DNA of 64,000 nucleotides from Arthrinium phaeospermum (Eukaryota; Ascomycota; Sordariomycetes; Amphisphaeriales; Apiosporaceae), in assembly GCA_006503535.1 (NCBI GenBank), contig QYRS01000009.1, positions 496,001 through 560,000 of the forward strand, read 5' to 3'. Both the position numbers and the translations under genes were made by a program. The notes under the pieces were generated by a model. That model had not been told where the DNA came from and did not search any database. It worked only from the letters and a program-made list of their open reading frames with translations. Below are positions 24,308 to 36,091 of the stretch, in pieces. Each line of letters starts with the position of its first letter. The first letter of the stretch is position 1.

Positions 24308-25242
24308 CTCCGACGTCCGTACGGAACGTACCACGTTAAAACTTGGCGTTGTTGACGAATCTGTAAAAGTATTGAACAAAGTAGCGGAAACGAGTCCAGA
24401 AAGATACAGCTGTCTGATGAAGAAAACTGCTGGTAATTACAGCCGGTCAGAGGTGACCGGCACCCCACGAAAAGGGACGTCACGTGCACGCACAGCGCGT
24501 GTCACCAATCCCTCGTATAAAGGATTCCAAGATGGCTCCCTTCCAGCTATTAAATAGGGGCACGCATACCAGATTTGCATCGGCATTATGTCTCAGCCAG
24601 AGGCCGCACAATCGTACCGCGAGCCCGCCAGTGCAGAGGTCATCCTTGAATTGGAAACCAGCCTCGCATCATCCCGAGACTGCCGTCTACGGCTCTGCGA
24701 CTCCTCCTTCCGTCACTGCTGTGCCTGCTTCCTTCGCAGCTCGCGCCAAACTCAGCCGGATGGAGCTCATGTTATCGCTGTGAAGCGAAACACCCGAAAA
24801 CAAGTACACGAGGGATTGAGAAAGGCTCAAATAGGAGTCTAAGCCACTGGGAGGTGGACGACTACACCATGGCTAATCAGACGTAGAACATCTTGGTCAG
24901 CAAGAAGGGTAGCCTTTACCGCGCCAACCCGCACATCTTGGACGATATCTACGCTGGGACGGGGGAGGTTAAAGTTGACCCGGAGCGCTCTGGAGACTGT
25001 TAACGTTTTCCTCCATGGGATCGAACCCAGTTCAAAACAGTTGGTATTCGGGTCTCGCTTCGCCTTACCCTTTCAAACTTCAGGGATAATTGAGGAATGT
25101 CCCGGTCTCTGGGTGTGTCAATGCTTCCGCCTGTACGAATGCGAGAAGACTTAACGTTAACGGCCGACTGGATCCAAACTGCCGGTCGCATGACTAGGTT
25201 CTATGGCGCTCATGACCGCATCGCAGTGGACATGTCCATACG

Positions 25243-25288
25243 AATGCGAAATATGTATAGAATATGCGAAATATGTATAGAATATGTA
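25243..25288. repeat. 20-nt tandem repeat, about 2.3 copies
   Basis: AATATGCGAAATATGTATAG is present at 25261-25280, preceded by an 18-nt version (25243-25260) and followed by a partial copy. Confidence 0.8.
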
Positions 25289-25525
25289 GTTGAAGTGGCT
25301 ATATACAGTGATAGAGACAGAGATGTCCACACGGAAAACATCGCACGAATATGTACAGCGAAGCGAAGCCAAAACCAGAGAGAATAACAAGGGATAACAC
25401 GGTAATGACAGGATATGTGTGCAAGTTGGTTACTGCACAATGAGGAGGTGGGACGAACAGAATAGCCAGGTGATATATGTTATGCAGTGGACGAGAGTGA
25501 GATAAGCAGTAATCCCACCCCTAGC

Positions 25526-27369
25526 TTACTGCTGCACCTGAGGAGCCACCAGCTGATGTAGATTAGGGTCGTCCTGGGCCAGCGTGCTCGCCTCGAGCTG
25601 AGCCCGCGATCTCCACCGCACGTTGGGGACGCCCCGCTTGGCGACCGGGGTCGAGTCCGGGGTAGGGGCAGTAGCGCTGGTCTCGACGGGGGTGGAGGAG
25701 ACGGGCTCCGCAACCGTCTCATTGGATGCCGCTGGTGGTGGTGGTGGCAGCGACCCGCCCAGCAACTCGCCTAGGTGAGAAGATGTTAGTAAAATTCTCC
25801 GTCACATAGTCGAATATAGGGTCGGGAATGGAGAGGTGATTCGTACTGGATGGCGCCCAATCCGCCTTGACCTCGTCCCCCTCAAACGCCAACGTCGAAA
25901 CAACCCCACAATCCGGCGCCTCAATCAACACACCCGTCTGCGGAAACGGCTCCAACGGCCCCCAAAGTCTTCCTTCTTCATCCACGCCCACGCCCCGGGT
26001 CAACCACGGCATCTGCGAAAAATCATTGGCCGGCGGCGCCACCCCGGGCACGACCTGCTCGCCGTGGACCCAGGGGTTGACGGGCTGGACATAGGTCCCC
26101 GCCAGGAGGCCGTTCTTGGTCGTGCGCGTTTTAGGGATACCATCGACCTCGGCGACGACGCGGTACTCGCGCGCGTAGCCCGTGCTGATGTCGCTGCGGT
26201 ACTCGAACTTGTTCTGCTCGTTGCGGCCGCCGCGCAGGCCCACGGCGGCGACGATGCGGTCCGTGGGGGCGCCGGTGCAGGGGTCGAGGTCGATGGCGTA
26301 GAGGGCGACTTGGGCGCGGTTGTTGGAGGTGTAGCCGACGAACTGGGGACGGGTGGTGGTCAGTATAAGTAAGTTCCCGCGTGCAGTGGCGGTGGTAGTG
26401 GTCTACTTACGCGAGACTCCTTGAGCTCGGTGTTGGGGTTGAAGTTGTCGATGCCGAGCAGGCCCAATTCCACTCGGACGTAGACCAGGTCGTTCAACGT
26501 GGTGATCTGGACGTTCTGGGCGACGATGCTGAAGACGATCATTTCGGCTCCGCGCTTGACGCCCATAAAGGTAATGAAGTCGCCAGGCAGGAATGGCGCC
26601 ATACTGAGCGGGTCGGGAGCAGCACTACATCATAGACTCAGTAAGCAACAGACCAATCCCGGATGTGAAGCAGTTCTGACTCACAAGGTGCCGGACCCCT
26701 TGAAAGGACGGTTCGACCCAGGGCACAGGGGGTCGGTCGCGTTGCGCGGGATACACATGGGGAAGCCGGAGAAGGAACTGATGCTGGGACTCTCGTCGTC
26801 GGCCGTGAAGAAGGGGGCCCCGGCGTACCCGACGGAGAACACAGCATTGGGGTCGCTGATGCGGAGGATCGGCCCATTCTCGATCTTCATGGTGCCGTTT
26901 TCGAAGTCGATGGACTCGATGTAGCCGCTGCTGAGTCCCTCGAAGAACTGGTAGGCAAGAATCTGGCCCGCGATGGGGTCCCCGTTGACGAAGTTTCCGA
27001 TGACCTGTTCATAAGCCTTTTGTTAGGGCATGATGCGTTTCAAAGCCAACCGTGTGGACACGGGGCCTTGGGATTTGGGGACTCAGAACTCACGTTGACC
27101 TCGTATCCCAACATGGCGTCCTTGTCGGCGACAAAGTCCTTCCACGGCACATAGGCAGCCGGGAACTGCACCAGCATGTTCTTGGGCACGTTGATGTCGA
27201 ACCCGTTGAGGGATATGGTACCGCCGCTGTTGTAAGTCTCGTCGGTGGCCGTGGCCCCTTCGAGGCCGCCTTGGATGAAGAGCGGCGCATCTTGGGCTAG
27301 GGCGAAAGTCACCAGCCTGGCTAGCTGGGAGGTCAAAGCCGCCAGGCGGAGGAAAGAGAGGCGTACCAT
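25526..27369 (-). CDS. Conserved secreted fungal protein, function unknown
   Basis: Five exons on the minus strand: 27369-27094, 27004-26685, 26624-26411, 26342-25847 and 25770-25526. They encode 516 aa. Every junction is GT..AG and phase-consistent; the last intron has TACTAAC before its CCTAG acceptor. A signal peptide (about 1-26) precedes a long domain with motifs such as NMLVQFPAAYVPWKDF, SVGYAGAPFFTADD, GFPMCIPR and APDPLSMAPFLPGDF. I recognise these as belonging to a widespread but uncharacterised family of secreted ascomycete proteins. The C-terminal 80 residues are Pro/Thr/Ser-rich and then polar. I see no enzyme motif, no transmembrane span and no convincing GPI signal. A TATAAA box sits 107 nt upstream. 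Confidence 0.88.
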
Positions 27370-27475
27370 GATGAGGAGTAGAAGGAAGGGGGAAGGGGGA
27401 AGAGGAAAGAGGGATGGTGGTGTCGAGGTGATGGTTGGTGATCAAGTTCCTCGTCTTCAGGCTCGACCACTCCCC

Positions 27476-27481
27476 TTTATA
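27476..27481 (-). promoter_or_regulatory. TATA box of the five-exon secreted-protein gene
   Basis: TATAAA on the minus strand, about 107 nt upstream of the start codon at 27369. Confidence 0.5.
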
Positions 27482-28013
27482 GACGAAAGGAATGCAGAAT
27501 TATCCGTGGACATCTTGCTTACTTCGCTAAGTGTCAATGAGATTGACATTGGTCATCGCGTCGCAGAAGTCATCTCCGCCTACGTCCGCATCCCATCGCC
27601 GCTCCGAGCTTCGTTCCCTTCTGCCTTCCTAATCCATCAAAACGCCAAGGTCCAGTATTGGTGCTTGCGTCGCTCACCGGTCACGAGCGACGGTGACTGA
27701 TCACAGAGAGGAACACCACCCGGCATGGTCCTCAGACGAAGATATTCGCCGGTATCGTCACCATTTCCCGCTCGGAAGATGTCGGGATCGCATGAGTAGG
27801 TGTCGTGAAGTCGTATTGGCCAAGAAAACTAGAAGGGGAAGATTAGTCTTGTGCTACCTTAAGTGCAACCCAAGGAAACATGGCCGCCGGCGGTAGTAGT
27901 TTTATAGGCGCCTTGGCGCTTCTGCCTGGGGGACGATGAATTGGATGTGGCGTTCAGCAAATCTCCGCCTGGCCGGCCAAAGTCATTGTCCACGTTGGGA
28001 CACCAGCACGGGG

Positions 28014-28049
28014 TGGTGCGTGGGGTGCGCGAGGTGCGCGCGGTGCGTG
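28014..28049. repeat. 9-nt GGTGCGNNN tandem repeat, four units
   Basis: Units GGTGCGTGG, GGTGCGCGA, GGTGCGCGC and GGTGCGTGC are head to tail. This is a short G/C-rich array in an otherwise mixed region. Confidence 0.75.
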
Positions 28050-30074
28050 CGTGATTTAGGTGCTTACTTCTTTGCTAACAATAGCATGCATATGTAGTAG
28101 CGCATATGTAGGTGAAAAGAAGGTTACCTTGCATGGCTCTAGTGCACGCTTGGCGAGTCAGTTGCGGTAACATTGTTGGAGGCCGGGACAGGGGTCCGGT
28201 CCAGGTTTTTTCTTGATCCATCAGTTAACCTTAACCTGGGGGCCCCGGGTTTTTCTGTTACCCCGCGTGTTTTCCAGGGACCCGTCTTTCCCCAGAAAGT
28301 TGTATCGTCAGTAACACCTGCGGTCTTCCACTGGTAAATGCCGACTCCAGATGTAGCAAGTCATTCACGATTTGGGCCCGATAGTTGTTGTTTCTACGGC
28401 TGAGTATGGGCACTGAATACGTCCGTGCAGCGCATTATCCAAGGATACGGTAGCCGGTCACAACCAGAATAGTTACAAGCCAGTCAATCAAAAGTAAAAC
28501 TGGATGGTTTCGCAAGACGTAGCGGCACAGATCGGAGGGGAAAGTATAAACGGCGGGTGCTGCCGCAGAGCCCCCTAGCCGCACTACCACTACTAGGAGT
28601 AACTGGAACCGGGTTATGCGGGGGGATCCGCCGTACTGCGCTCGAACCCTCCTGAAGGATAGGATTTGATGACAAGCAAGGGACCAATCAGGTGCTCGGT
28701 CACTTTTGTTCTTGGCAGCTTACGAAACATTGCTTCTTCTGAGTGAGCATTAGTCAGGTAGGGCCTCCAAAGTCGCATCGCGAGCTGCCAAGGAAAGCCA
28801 AGAGCGGCGTTTTCAAGCATCGGACTAGGTATACAAGCGTGCTTGCCCTTCTTGGCTGCTACATCTCGGCGATAAGGTTCGAGATCCCCCGTTCACGTAG
28901 TAGTGGGCCTGCATCCAAAGGACACGAGGGTGACACAACATGGCACTACAGACCCGCGGAAGATGGGGATAGCTACCGATGACTAGACACTACGAGGGTC
29001 CTTTTGCCATGCTAGCTGGTGGTCATCTCCAAGAGTATTCGTAGCTCCCGCGTGTCATTACACACCCGGAAGGCGACGGGATCGGACCGTTCTTCTTAAT
29101 CAGTCAGGTAACATCCACACACCATCGGAGCAGAGAACCAGAATGCCCAGCCAGAAGCACAAGCTAATAAGTCGTCGCCCCTGGAGGCGGCGCATGACCT
29201 ATCATCATTCTCCAGGACCCGAGCGCCAGTCGTCCAATCAACTCCATCCGCAGCTTTGATGTCGTTGAAATTGTTGAGGCTTGTAATATTATATGCACTG
29301 TGCTCGATGTATTGCCTATTGATAGGGGGGTGATGGGGTTCTCCGTGTCTTAGAGATGTCGACACATCACTTAAAGATGCTGTGCACTGCAAGTGGCGGT
29401 GGGTGTGTGTGGCAAAGCCCCTAGATATCGCCGGTAGTTACTTGCCCTCGCGCGTTGGGCGGAAGGGGGAGGTTACGAGAGCCCGAGATCGCAAGGAGGA
29501 GTGCCTTGAATAGGAGACGGTCGTTTTCCTGTTCGGGGAATCATATCGGCGAAGAGGGTCATGACATGGGCAACACCACATGCACAGTCAGCAGACGATC
29601 CTGATTATTCTATCATGAATAAGAGTCCCTTGGTTTTGGTTGTGTCTACGTTCAAGGTCGCGACGGCATTCAACACGAACCTTCGGAGGTTAATCCGCAT
29701 CAAGAATGGCCGGGGCAGGTTGAGTGAATATGACGACTCATCGCGAAACGTGTGAGTTTGGACCCAGTCCGCATCTGCCGCATCTACCGCATCACCTGAG
29801 CTGGAGTCTAGACCACCATCCAAATATCGTGTTGAGCTCGGTGAGCGATAAGTACGTGAGGAAACGAAGCATGGGTCGATTAGAGCTTGAGAGGGGCCGC
29901 CAAGACAAGAAAGGTCTTTGATGTGGGTTCTGCTACCACCGTGGCCGACTCATTCTCGTCTCTTCGGTCTCCTGACTGTCAAGAACCGTCCTCGTAATTC
30001 AGTCGACCTCGGGCAAACCTCATCTCACTTATTGCACGAGACGGGCACCACCGGCTGCGCCAAAGCTCATCATC

Positions 30075-30080
30075 TATAAA
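30075..30080 (+). promoter_or_regulatory. TATA box of the multicopper oxidase gene
   Basis: TATAAA 146 nt upstream of the start codon at 30226. Confidence 0.5.
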
Positions 30081-30225
30081 GGATCGCCCTTTCCCGTCCC
30101 GAACCTTGGATAGATATACAGCAGCAGCAGCCAACATCCTTCCATCTTCCCCACGACTACCTTGCCTTGCTCTCTTCATATACTTACTGCCTTTTCGCAC
30201 CGCAAGCCAACTGTCGCCTTTGGCA

Positions 30226-32316
30226 ATGCTGTCCAAGATCAACTCCCTGGCGCTGGCCGTTTGCCTCGCCACCACAGCCCTTGCTCAGGACAATGGCCAC
30301 GGGTATACTTACAATCTCCCTCCCGAGGAAGCTCAGAGTCTAGCCCAGGTCGTCGAGGACGATCCCGGGGACATTGTGACTATTCTCAAGGACGGGGGAA
30401 GCCCCGAGTATCCCATCATATACAGGGTGCCGCTTCCCATTCCACCTGTCAAGCAACCCAAAATGTAAGCTGTGCTTCCATCACTACCACAAGAGCCGCC
30501 CATGTTCAAGCCCACAGGGTATAATCCTTCTGCTCGTTGCTGACAGCCCACAACAGGACGATGACCAACCCCATCACGGGCAAGGACATCTGGTACTACG
30601 AGCTGGAGACCCGCCCCTTCACGCAGCAGGTCTACCCCAACCTCGGCCCCGCCACGCTGGTCGGGTACGACGGCATGTCGCCCGGGCCGACCTTCATCGT
30701 GCCCCGGGGCACCGAGACGGTGGTCCGCATCATGAACAACGCGGAGCTCGAGACGTCGGTCCACCTCCACGGCTCCCCGTCGCGCGCCCCCTTTGACGGC
30801 TGGGCCCCGGACGTGACGCGGCCGGGCGAGTACAAGGACTACTACTGGCCCAACGAGCAGTCGGGGCGCATGTTGTGGTACCATGACCATGCTGAGGGAA
30901 TTGTAGGCAGCTCCAAGCATTTTCCCACCCTACGTCCCTTGCCCCCCTGGATTACATGGCTAACCACTCGTCCCTATCTCACAGACCTCGTTGAACGCCA
31001 ACAGCGGCCAAGCCGGCGCCTACATCCTCACCGACCCCGCCGAAGACGCCCTCGGTCTCCCGTCGGGCTACGGCGAGTACGACATCCCCCTAGTCCTGAC
31101 CTCGAAGCACTACAACCAGGACGGCAGCCTCAAGAGCACCGTCGGCGAGACGACGAGCTACTGGGGCGACGTGATCCAAGTCAACGGCCAGCCCTGGCCC
31201 TTCCTCGCCGTCGAGCCGCGCAAGTACCGCTTCCGCTTCCTCAACGCTGCCGTCTCGCGCAGTTTTGCGCTGTACTTCGTCCGCGCCTCCGCCCTCAACG
31301 GCAAGCTGCCCTTCCAGGTCATCGCCTCGGACGCCGGGCTGTTGGCGAAGCCCGTCCAGGTCTCGGACATGTATATCGCCATGGCGGAGCGGTACGAGAT
31401 CGTCTTCGACTTCTCCGGCTTCGCGGGCGAGAGCCTCGAGCTGCGCAACCTGGACAAGGTGGGCGGCATCGGCACCGACGACGACTACGCGCACACAAAC
31501 CAGGTGATGCGGTTTATCGTGAGTTCGGACCCGGTCGAGGACAACTCGACGGTCCCAGCCACTTTGCCCGACGTGCCCTTCCCGCCTTCGTCGACGGGCA
31601 TCGACCACCACTTCCGCTTCCACCGCAGCGGTGGCGAATGGCGCATCAACGGCGTCGGGTTCGCCGACGCCGCGAACCGGGTCCTGGCCAACGTGCCGCG
31701 CGGCACCGTCGAGCTCTGGGAGCTCGAGAACTCGTCGGGCGGGTGGTCGCACCCGATCCACGTGCACCTGGTCGACTTCCGGGTGCTGGACCGGTACGGC
31801 GACGAGGCGAACCGGGGGGTGATGCCGTACGAGCGCGAGGGGCTCAAGGACGTGGTCTGGCTCGGGAGGCACGAGACGGTCCTGGTCGAGGCGCACTATC
31901 GGCCCTGGGACGGGGTCTACATGTTCCACTGCCACAACCTCATCCACGAGGACCACGACATGATGGCCGCCTTCAACGTCAGCGCGCTGGGCGAGGGGTT
32001 CGGGTACAATGTCACGACAGATTTCGCGGACCCCATGGACGCGCGCTGGAGGGCGCGGCCCTATGCCCGGGAGGACTACGCAGCGCGGTCGGACATGTTC
32101 AGCGAGCAGGCGATTCGGGACATGGTCAACCGCATGGCGCTGGAGCAGCCGTACAGCGAGCGCGAGGGGATCGAGGAGGCGGTTACGGACTACTACCGCA
32201 CGCACGAGCAGGATAACCCCAACAACCCCGTCACCCTCGGCCAGGACCCGTCGGCGCAGGTTGTGGCGGCCTCTTCCCCGGGTCCCATTCCGCGCTACCG
32301 ACGGTTTCGCATTTAG
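30226..32316 (+). CDS. Secreted multicopper oxidase (bilirubin oxidase/CotA-like)
   Basis: Three exons, 30226-30464, 30557-30902 and 30985-32316, encode 638 aa. A signal peptide (about 1-20) is followed by three cupredoxin-like domains. All four copper-ligand segments are present: HLHG (149-152), WYHDHA (187-192), HPIHVH (451-456) and HCHNLIHEDHDM (510-521), with Met as the probable axial type-1 ligand. These residues form one type-1 site and the trinuclear cluster that reduces oxygen to water while oxidising phenols, pyrroles or metals. The long N-terminal segment before domain 1 and the HPIHVHLVDF pattern resemble bilirubin-oxidase/CotA types more than classic laccases, although the substrate cannot be read from sequence. 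The gene converges on the P450 gene 267 bp away. Confidence 0.93.
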
Positions 32317-32583
32317 TGGGGTGCGAGATGGCTTGCCTTGGTGTCTCATTCGCTCTGTCCATTTTGACCTGCCGTCGTGTTCGAGAAATTCGCTTCTTCT
32401 ATACATATTCTTGTCCTTGACCATATACGCTTTTCTCTTCTTGTAAATAGTTAGCCTCTCATATAGTTCTAGTGTCCACAGTCTTTTCCGGGATTATGCT
32501 CGGTGCGGTAATAATAACTGTCTCTTGCGCCTGTATCAGTACTTCCGTGATATCCCCTTTGATTTCTGACAGCATTTGACAGC

Positions 32584-34295
32584 CTACTGCCGTTTCCTAT
32601 ACTTCATGTACATATCCGTTGCAGGCCGCCCGGCCCCCATGCGGTTGTAGACGATGTTAGGCAGGGGAACCCCACCCACTTGACCGGCTTTATCGCACAT
32701 TTCGAAATCGCAAGAGGCAATAAACATAACACTCGCCACGATCACGTTCAACTCGGCAAACTACACTCGGTCAGCTTAGGCTCTCCCTCCCTGGCACGTC
32801 GTTTGCCCGGGCAGGGACTCGTGTACTTACCCTCTGGGCAGGACACGGATGATTCCCGGACCCCCACCCGAGGTACCCATGCGAAACCCCCGAACCCTCG
32901 GGCACATGCTTGGCGAACCGGCTCGGGTCCCATTTCAGGGGGTTCGGGTATATCGCTTCGTCCATGTGCGTATCCGCTGTGGCGTGTATGGCCAGGCTGC
33001 CGTTGGGTATCACGTAGCCCGTATCGCCGATGCGGAGGCCGTGGCCGCTGATGTTCTTCCTCACGACCGCCCCGGCCATGGTGAACCGGATGCTTTCCGT
33101 GATGGCGGCTTGCAGGGCGGGGAACTCGGTTTCCCAGTCGCGGAGCGAGAGACGTTGGAAGATGCCGACGAGAGGCTCGTCTTTGGCTACGCGGTGTTTG
33201 GCCAGGACGATATTGATCTCGGCTCTTACTCTCGTCAGCCACTCGGCGTTGGTCGCCAGGCAACATAGGGTCCAGGTGGTGGCAAACGTCGTGTTGAAGA
33301 CGCCAGCTAAGACGGCGCCAATAACCGCCTGTCCGCGTCGAGTATTAGTGTTCGTTCCTCTCCGTCACAATACACCAGATCAATACGCAGCACCTACCAG
33401 CGACCGAATCATGCTACTCATTCCTTCATCCATAAGCATCTGTAACATATCTGTCTTCGCCTTTCCTGCGGCCTGCCTCTCCTTGGCAAGCCGATGGACG
33501 GTCAGATGCAGTTTGGTATACCCCCACACCTTCCGTAGTTTGGAGGGCGTGGGGAGCCAGGGAAACAGGATGTCGATGTAGGGCGAGTCCTCCAGTGGCG
33601 CGTAGACTGCCCAAGTCTCCCGCAGTAGTTTTGTATCGTTGGCGATATCATGGGCACCAGCCATGCGGTGCGTGAGCTGGTATATCAGTAATCCCATAAA
33701 CTTGAGGGGGTCGATGACGACCTCCTCCTGACCCATCTCACGTATACGGGCGTCGCTATCAGCCACCAGATGGTGCAGGTTGGCGTTCAAGTGGTCGCCC
33801 TGCGTGCACCGTTTGTAGATCAGCATGCACTTGCGCATCGAGTTCTTGGTCAACTCGCTGACGTCAAGAAAGCTTCCAAACAACGCCGCGAACCTATCCT
33901 CTCAATAATCAGTCCTGCGCTCCTCTTACGGACGTCCCGGCGGGTCACAGCTTCACTCACCCAGCACTCGGGTCCAACCCCCGCGACGTCTGGAACCCCG
34001 TCCGGGCCGCCTCGCCCGAGACCACGACGACGTGGTTCCCGCCGTGCCAGAAGCTGAACTGCCCGTCGCGGCTCTGGCGGATGCCCTCGGCCAGGTACTC
34101 GGCGCGGGCCGTCGCGAACCGGAGCGAGCCGAAGAGGCTGCGGTCCTTGTAGAGCTCAGGTGCGTTTGGGGGTGTCTGGCGACGCCATCGGGCGAATAGG
34201 CGCCACGCGACGAACAACAGAAGCAGGGCTTCCGCGGCGAGGAGGCTTGGGGACTGGGCCTGCAACCGTTCAAGTAGGACCAGGATCAGGGCCAT
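32584..34295 (-). CDS. Cytochrome P450, CYP7/CYP8-like I-helix
   Basis: Four exons on the minus strand: 34295-33961, 33893-33398, 33328-32831 and 32760-32584. They encode 501 aa, and all junctions are GT..AG and phase-consistent. An N-terminal membrane helix (about 1-35) is followed by a Pro hinge (TPPNAPE). The I-helix reads AGVFNTTFATTW, with Asn where most monooxygenases have an acid; this N-T-x-x-A-T-x-W pattern recalls CYP7/CYP8 enzymes. The ExxR motif is ESIR. The haem loop is GWGSGNHPCPAQR, with C439 as thiolate ligand; it lacks the usual Arg before His and the Gly after CP. It is expected at the ER membrane. The substrate is unknown. A start 42 nt further upstream (34337) is possible. 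The neighbouring MCO suggests, but does not prove, joint secondary metabolism. Confidence 0.9.
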
Positions 34296-35021
34296 CGTGG
34301 GGATTAGAAGGGGCTTACAGTAAGCACATGGAAACACACAATGAAGCTTTAATTAAAACGTAGTGTGGAAGGTTGAGGGGGTGACTGGGTCAGAGTTGCT
34401 GGAATAAAAGTATCTGAATAATGTCAGCTTCGCTTACTCACTCCTTAAAGAGTTGCGGTATACGAGTACTGCATTAGATCTGTGGGGTCAGCCATTGTGC
34501 GCGGCAACCGGAATGGCCAGTAAGAAGTGCACGCCGAGCGGTCTACACCCCGAATTGAGACAGTACGCGACTGGTTAGTATGGGCTAACGGCCTGGGGAT
34601 CCTCCTAGTGCCATGGCGGCGGAACACAAAGTCTTGGTATTGGTTCTAGCCGGTCTATAATATTACTCCAAGCGTGAGCACTTCAACGCCATCTTTTTCA
34701 AAACATGCACAGAATGCTGCAGCATCAAATTGTGCAGTCCAACCACGATGCTTTTCAAGGTGATTGTTTCCTTTCGTCGGAGGGGGCTTACTGTCGTCAA
34801 ACGTCGCCGGGTTGATAATTAATTGCATATCTGACCCAAGAAGCTGTGTGTCATACTGTCCTTTCCGAGACCTGTCGTTTTTCTTCCCTTCCTGATGTGA
34901 TGATGATGTGGTCGTTATAAAGCCCAGCCAAGTGTTTGCTTCCCCTAAGTTCCGTCCTCGTCCCCCTCTACCCCGTGACTGCGCAAACAGCCCGAATGAC
35001 GTCCATACCATCCCAGCCTTC
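34296..35021. other. Intergenic (P450 upstream region)
   Basis: About 0.7 kb lies between the P450 start and the 3' end of the next minus-strand gene. No feature is recognised. Confidence 0.5.
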
Positions 35022-35494
35022 CTAAAGCCATGCCTTCTTCGACATCTTCTTGACCGGGACGGGGACGCTATCGCAGGAGTCGGAGTCCCAGCTCATCTCG
35101 GCCTCGAAATCCGCCAGTTCGGGGAAGATGGCCTTGGTGGCCTCGATGTCGCCGATGTTGCTGCGGTCCGCCAGGCGCGCCCAGTCGACGCGGATCTCGC
35201 TAATGACGTCGAACAGCTTCTCGAGCGTCGCGATGTCGAGGCGCGTGACGTGGAAGTTGCCGCCGGGCTTGTCCTCGCCGAGGGTCGCGTGGAAGGCGCG
35301 CGCGGCGTCGGGGCTGCGGAACTGGGCGAGGCGGGCGTATCTCTTCCAGTCGATCTGGACGGTGATGGTTTGGGAGGTAAGACGCGATGCGCGGAGGAAA
35401 GCTGGTTTGGGCAGTGCGTATTTACCTCGATGTATTCGAAGATGTCCCAGACTCTGTCGAGAACCATCATGTCGCCGAACGTGATTGATCCCAT
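35022..35494 (-). CDS. Small soluble protein, unknown function
   Basis: Two exons on the minus strand, 35494-35426 (23 codons) and 35354-35022, with a 71-nt intron starting GTAAAT and ending CAG. They encode 133 aa. The second exon reads as an alternating strand/helix protein (IDWKRYARLAQF, then LDIATLEKLFDVISEI) with an acidic tail ending in a Lys-rich patch. There is no signal peptide and no motif I can name. The GTAAAT donor is weak and the acceptor lacks a clear branch point. The gene is likely because of its strong codon bias and sensible length, but the junction is less certain than elsewhere in the window. Confidence 0.65.
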
Positions 35495-36091
35495 TGCGAC
35501 GGGTTGTTGATTGGATTCGATTTGGGGAGATGATTTTTAATATGTTGGCGATGGGTTATGGATTTTGGAGCACGACAGTGGGCAGATCGAGGTTGCCCTC
35601 AATTGAGTACCTGTTTTGGCACTCCCGGATGCAAAGAAGCACCTTCCTCAACAACGTTTAAAAATCTTTACATAACCAAGCATGAGCCCCGGCTGTCAAG
35701 TTTGACCTTGTGGTCATTACGGTACGGTACAATTGTGAGTCAATTGAAGAACCGTCCGCCGTAGCGACGAATTGTGCTCACTTTTGACAGCAAATTGCTC
35801 ATGGCCTTCCTGATGTCTGGACGTCCGACTGTCGAGATGTCTTGCACCAAAGGAGTTCAATCGTGTGTTACGAGTGATTCAAACCAAGCCACACTGCATT
35901 CATTACTTCAATTTAATTGCAATTGAATGCTCAGTCATGTTCACCATATAAAATATGGCAACAACCGCCGAGTTCTTATCAACCTGTTCCTGACTATCCG
36001 CATACAATATCCACCATAAAGCCACAGAACCCTCGAGAACACCAGCACCCATAACTACCACGAAACCCAATCCACTACTCGCCACATTATC
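35495..36091. other. Divergent promoter region
   Basis: Six hundred bases lie between two divergent small genes. An AT-rich ATATAAAATATGG stretch near 35946 may serve as TATA element for the 36092 gene. Nothing else is seen. Confidence 0.45.

Larger units (their letters stand above)
24113..25525. other. Intergenic with short repeats
   Basis: This stretch lies between the tRNA and the five-exon secreted-protein gene. It contains the GTACCCCGAA repeats and a 20-nt tandem repeat at 25243-25288. An open frame at 24588-24842 has no recognisable domain or splice support. Confidence 0.5.
27370..30225. other. Long divergent intergenic region
   Basis: About 2.9 kb lies between the divergent five-exon secreted-protein gene and the multicopper oxidase. 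It contains a 9-nt G/C-rich tandem repeat (28014-28049) and one TATA box at each end. I see no gene that can be supported. Confidence 0.5.

Noticed and set aside
24588..24842. 84-codon frame after the tRNA
   Set aside because: Too short, with no splice-supported extension or signal peptide; possibly a relic, but nothing identifies it.
28600..28660. B-box-like GGGTTCGAGCGC on the minus strand
   Set aside because: No matching A box, acceptor stem or anticodon arm can be drawn around it, so it is not a tRNA.
31090..32424. 444-codon open frame antisense to the multicopper oxidase
   Set aside because: Composition is a mirror of the MCO coding bias and all copper motifs lie on the other strand.
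30226..35494. A secondary-metabolite cluster (MCO, P450, small protein)
   Set aside because: No polyketide, peptide or terpene backbone enzyme, transporter or cluster regulator lies nearby in the window.
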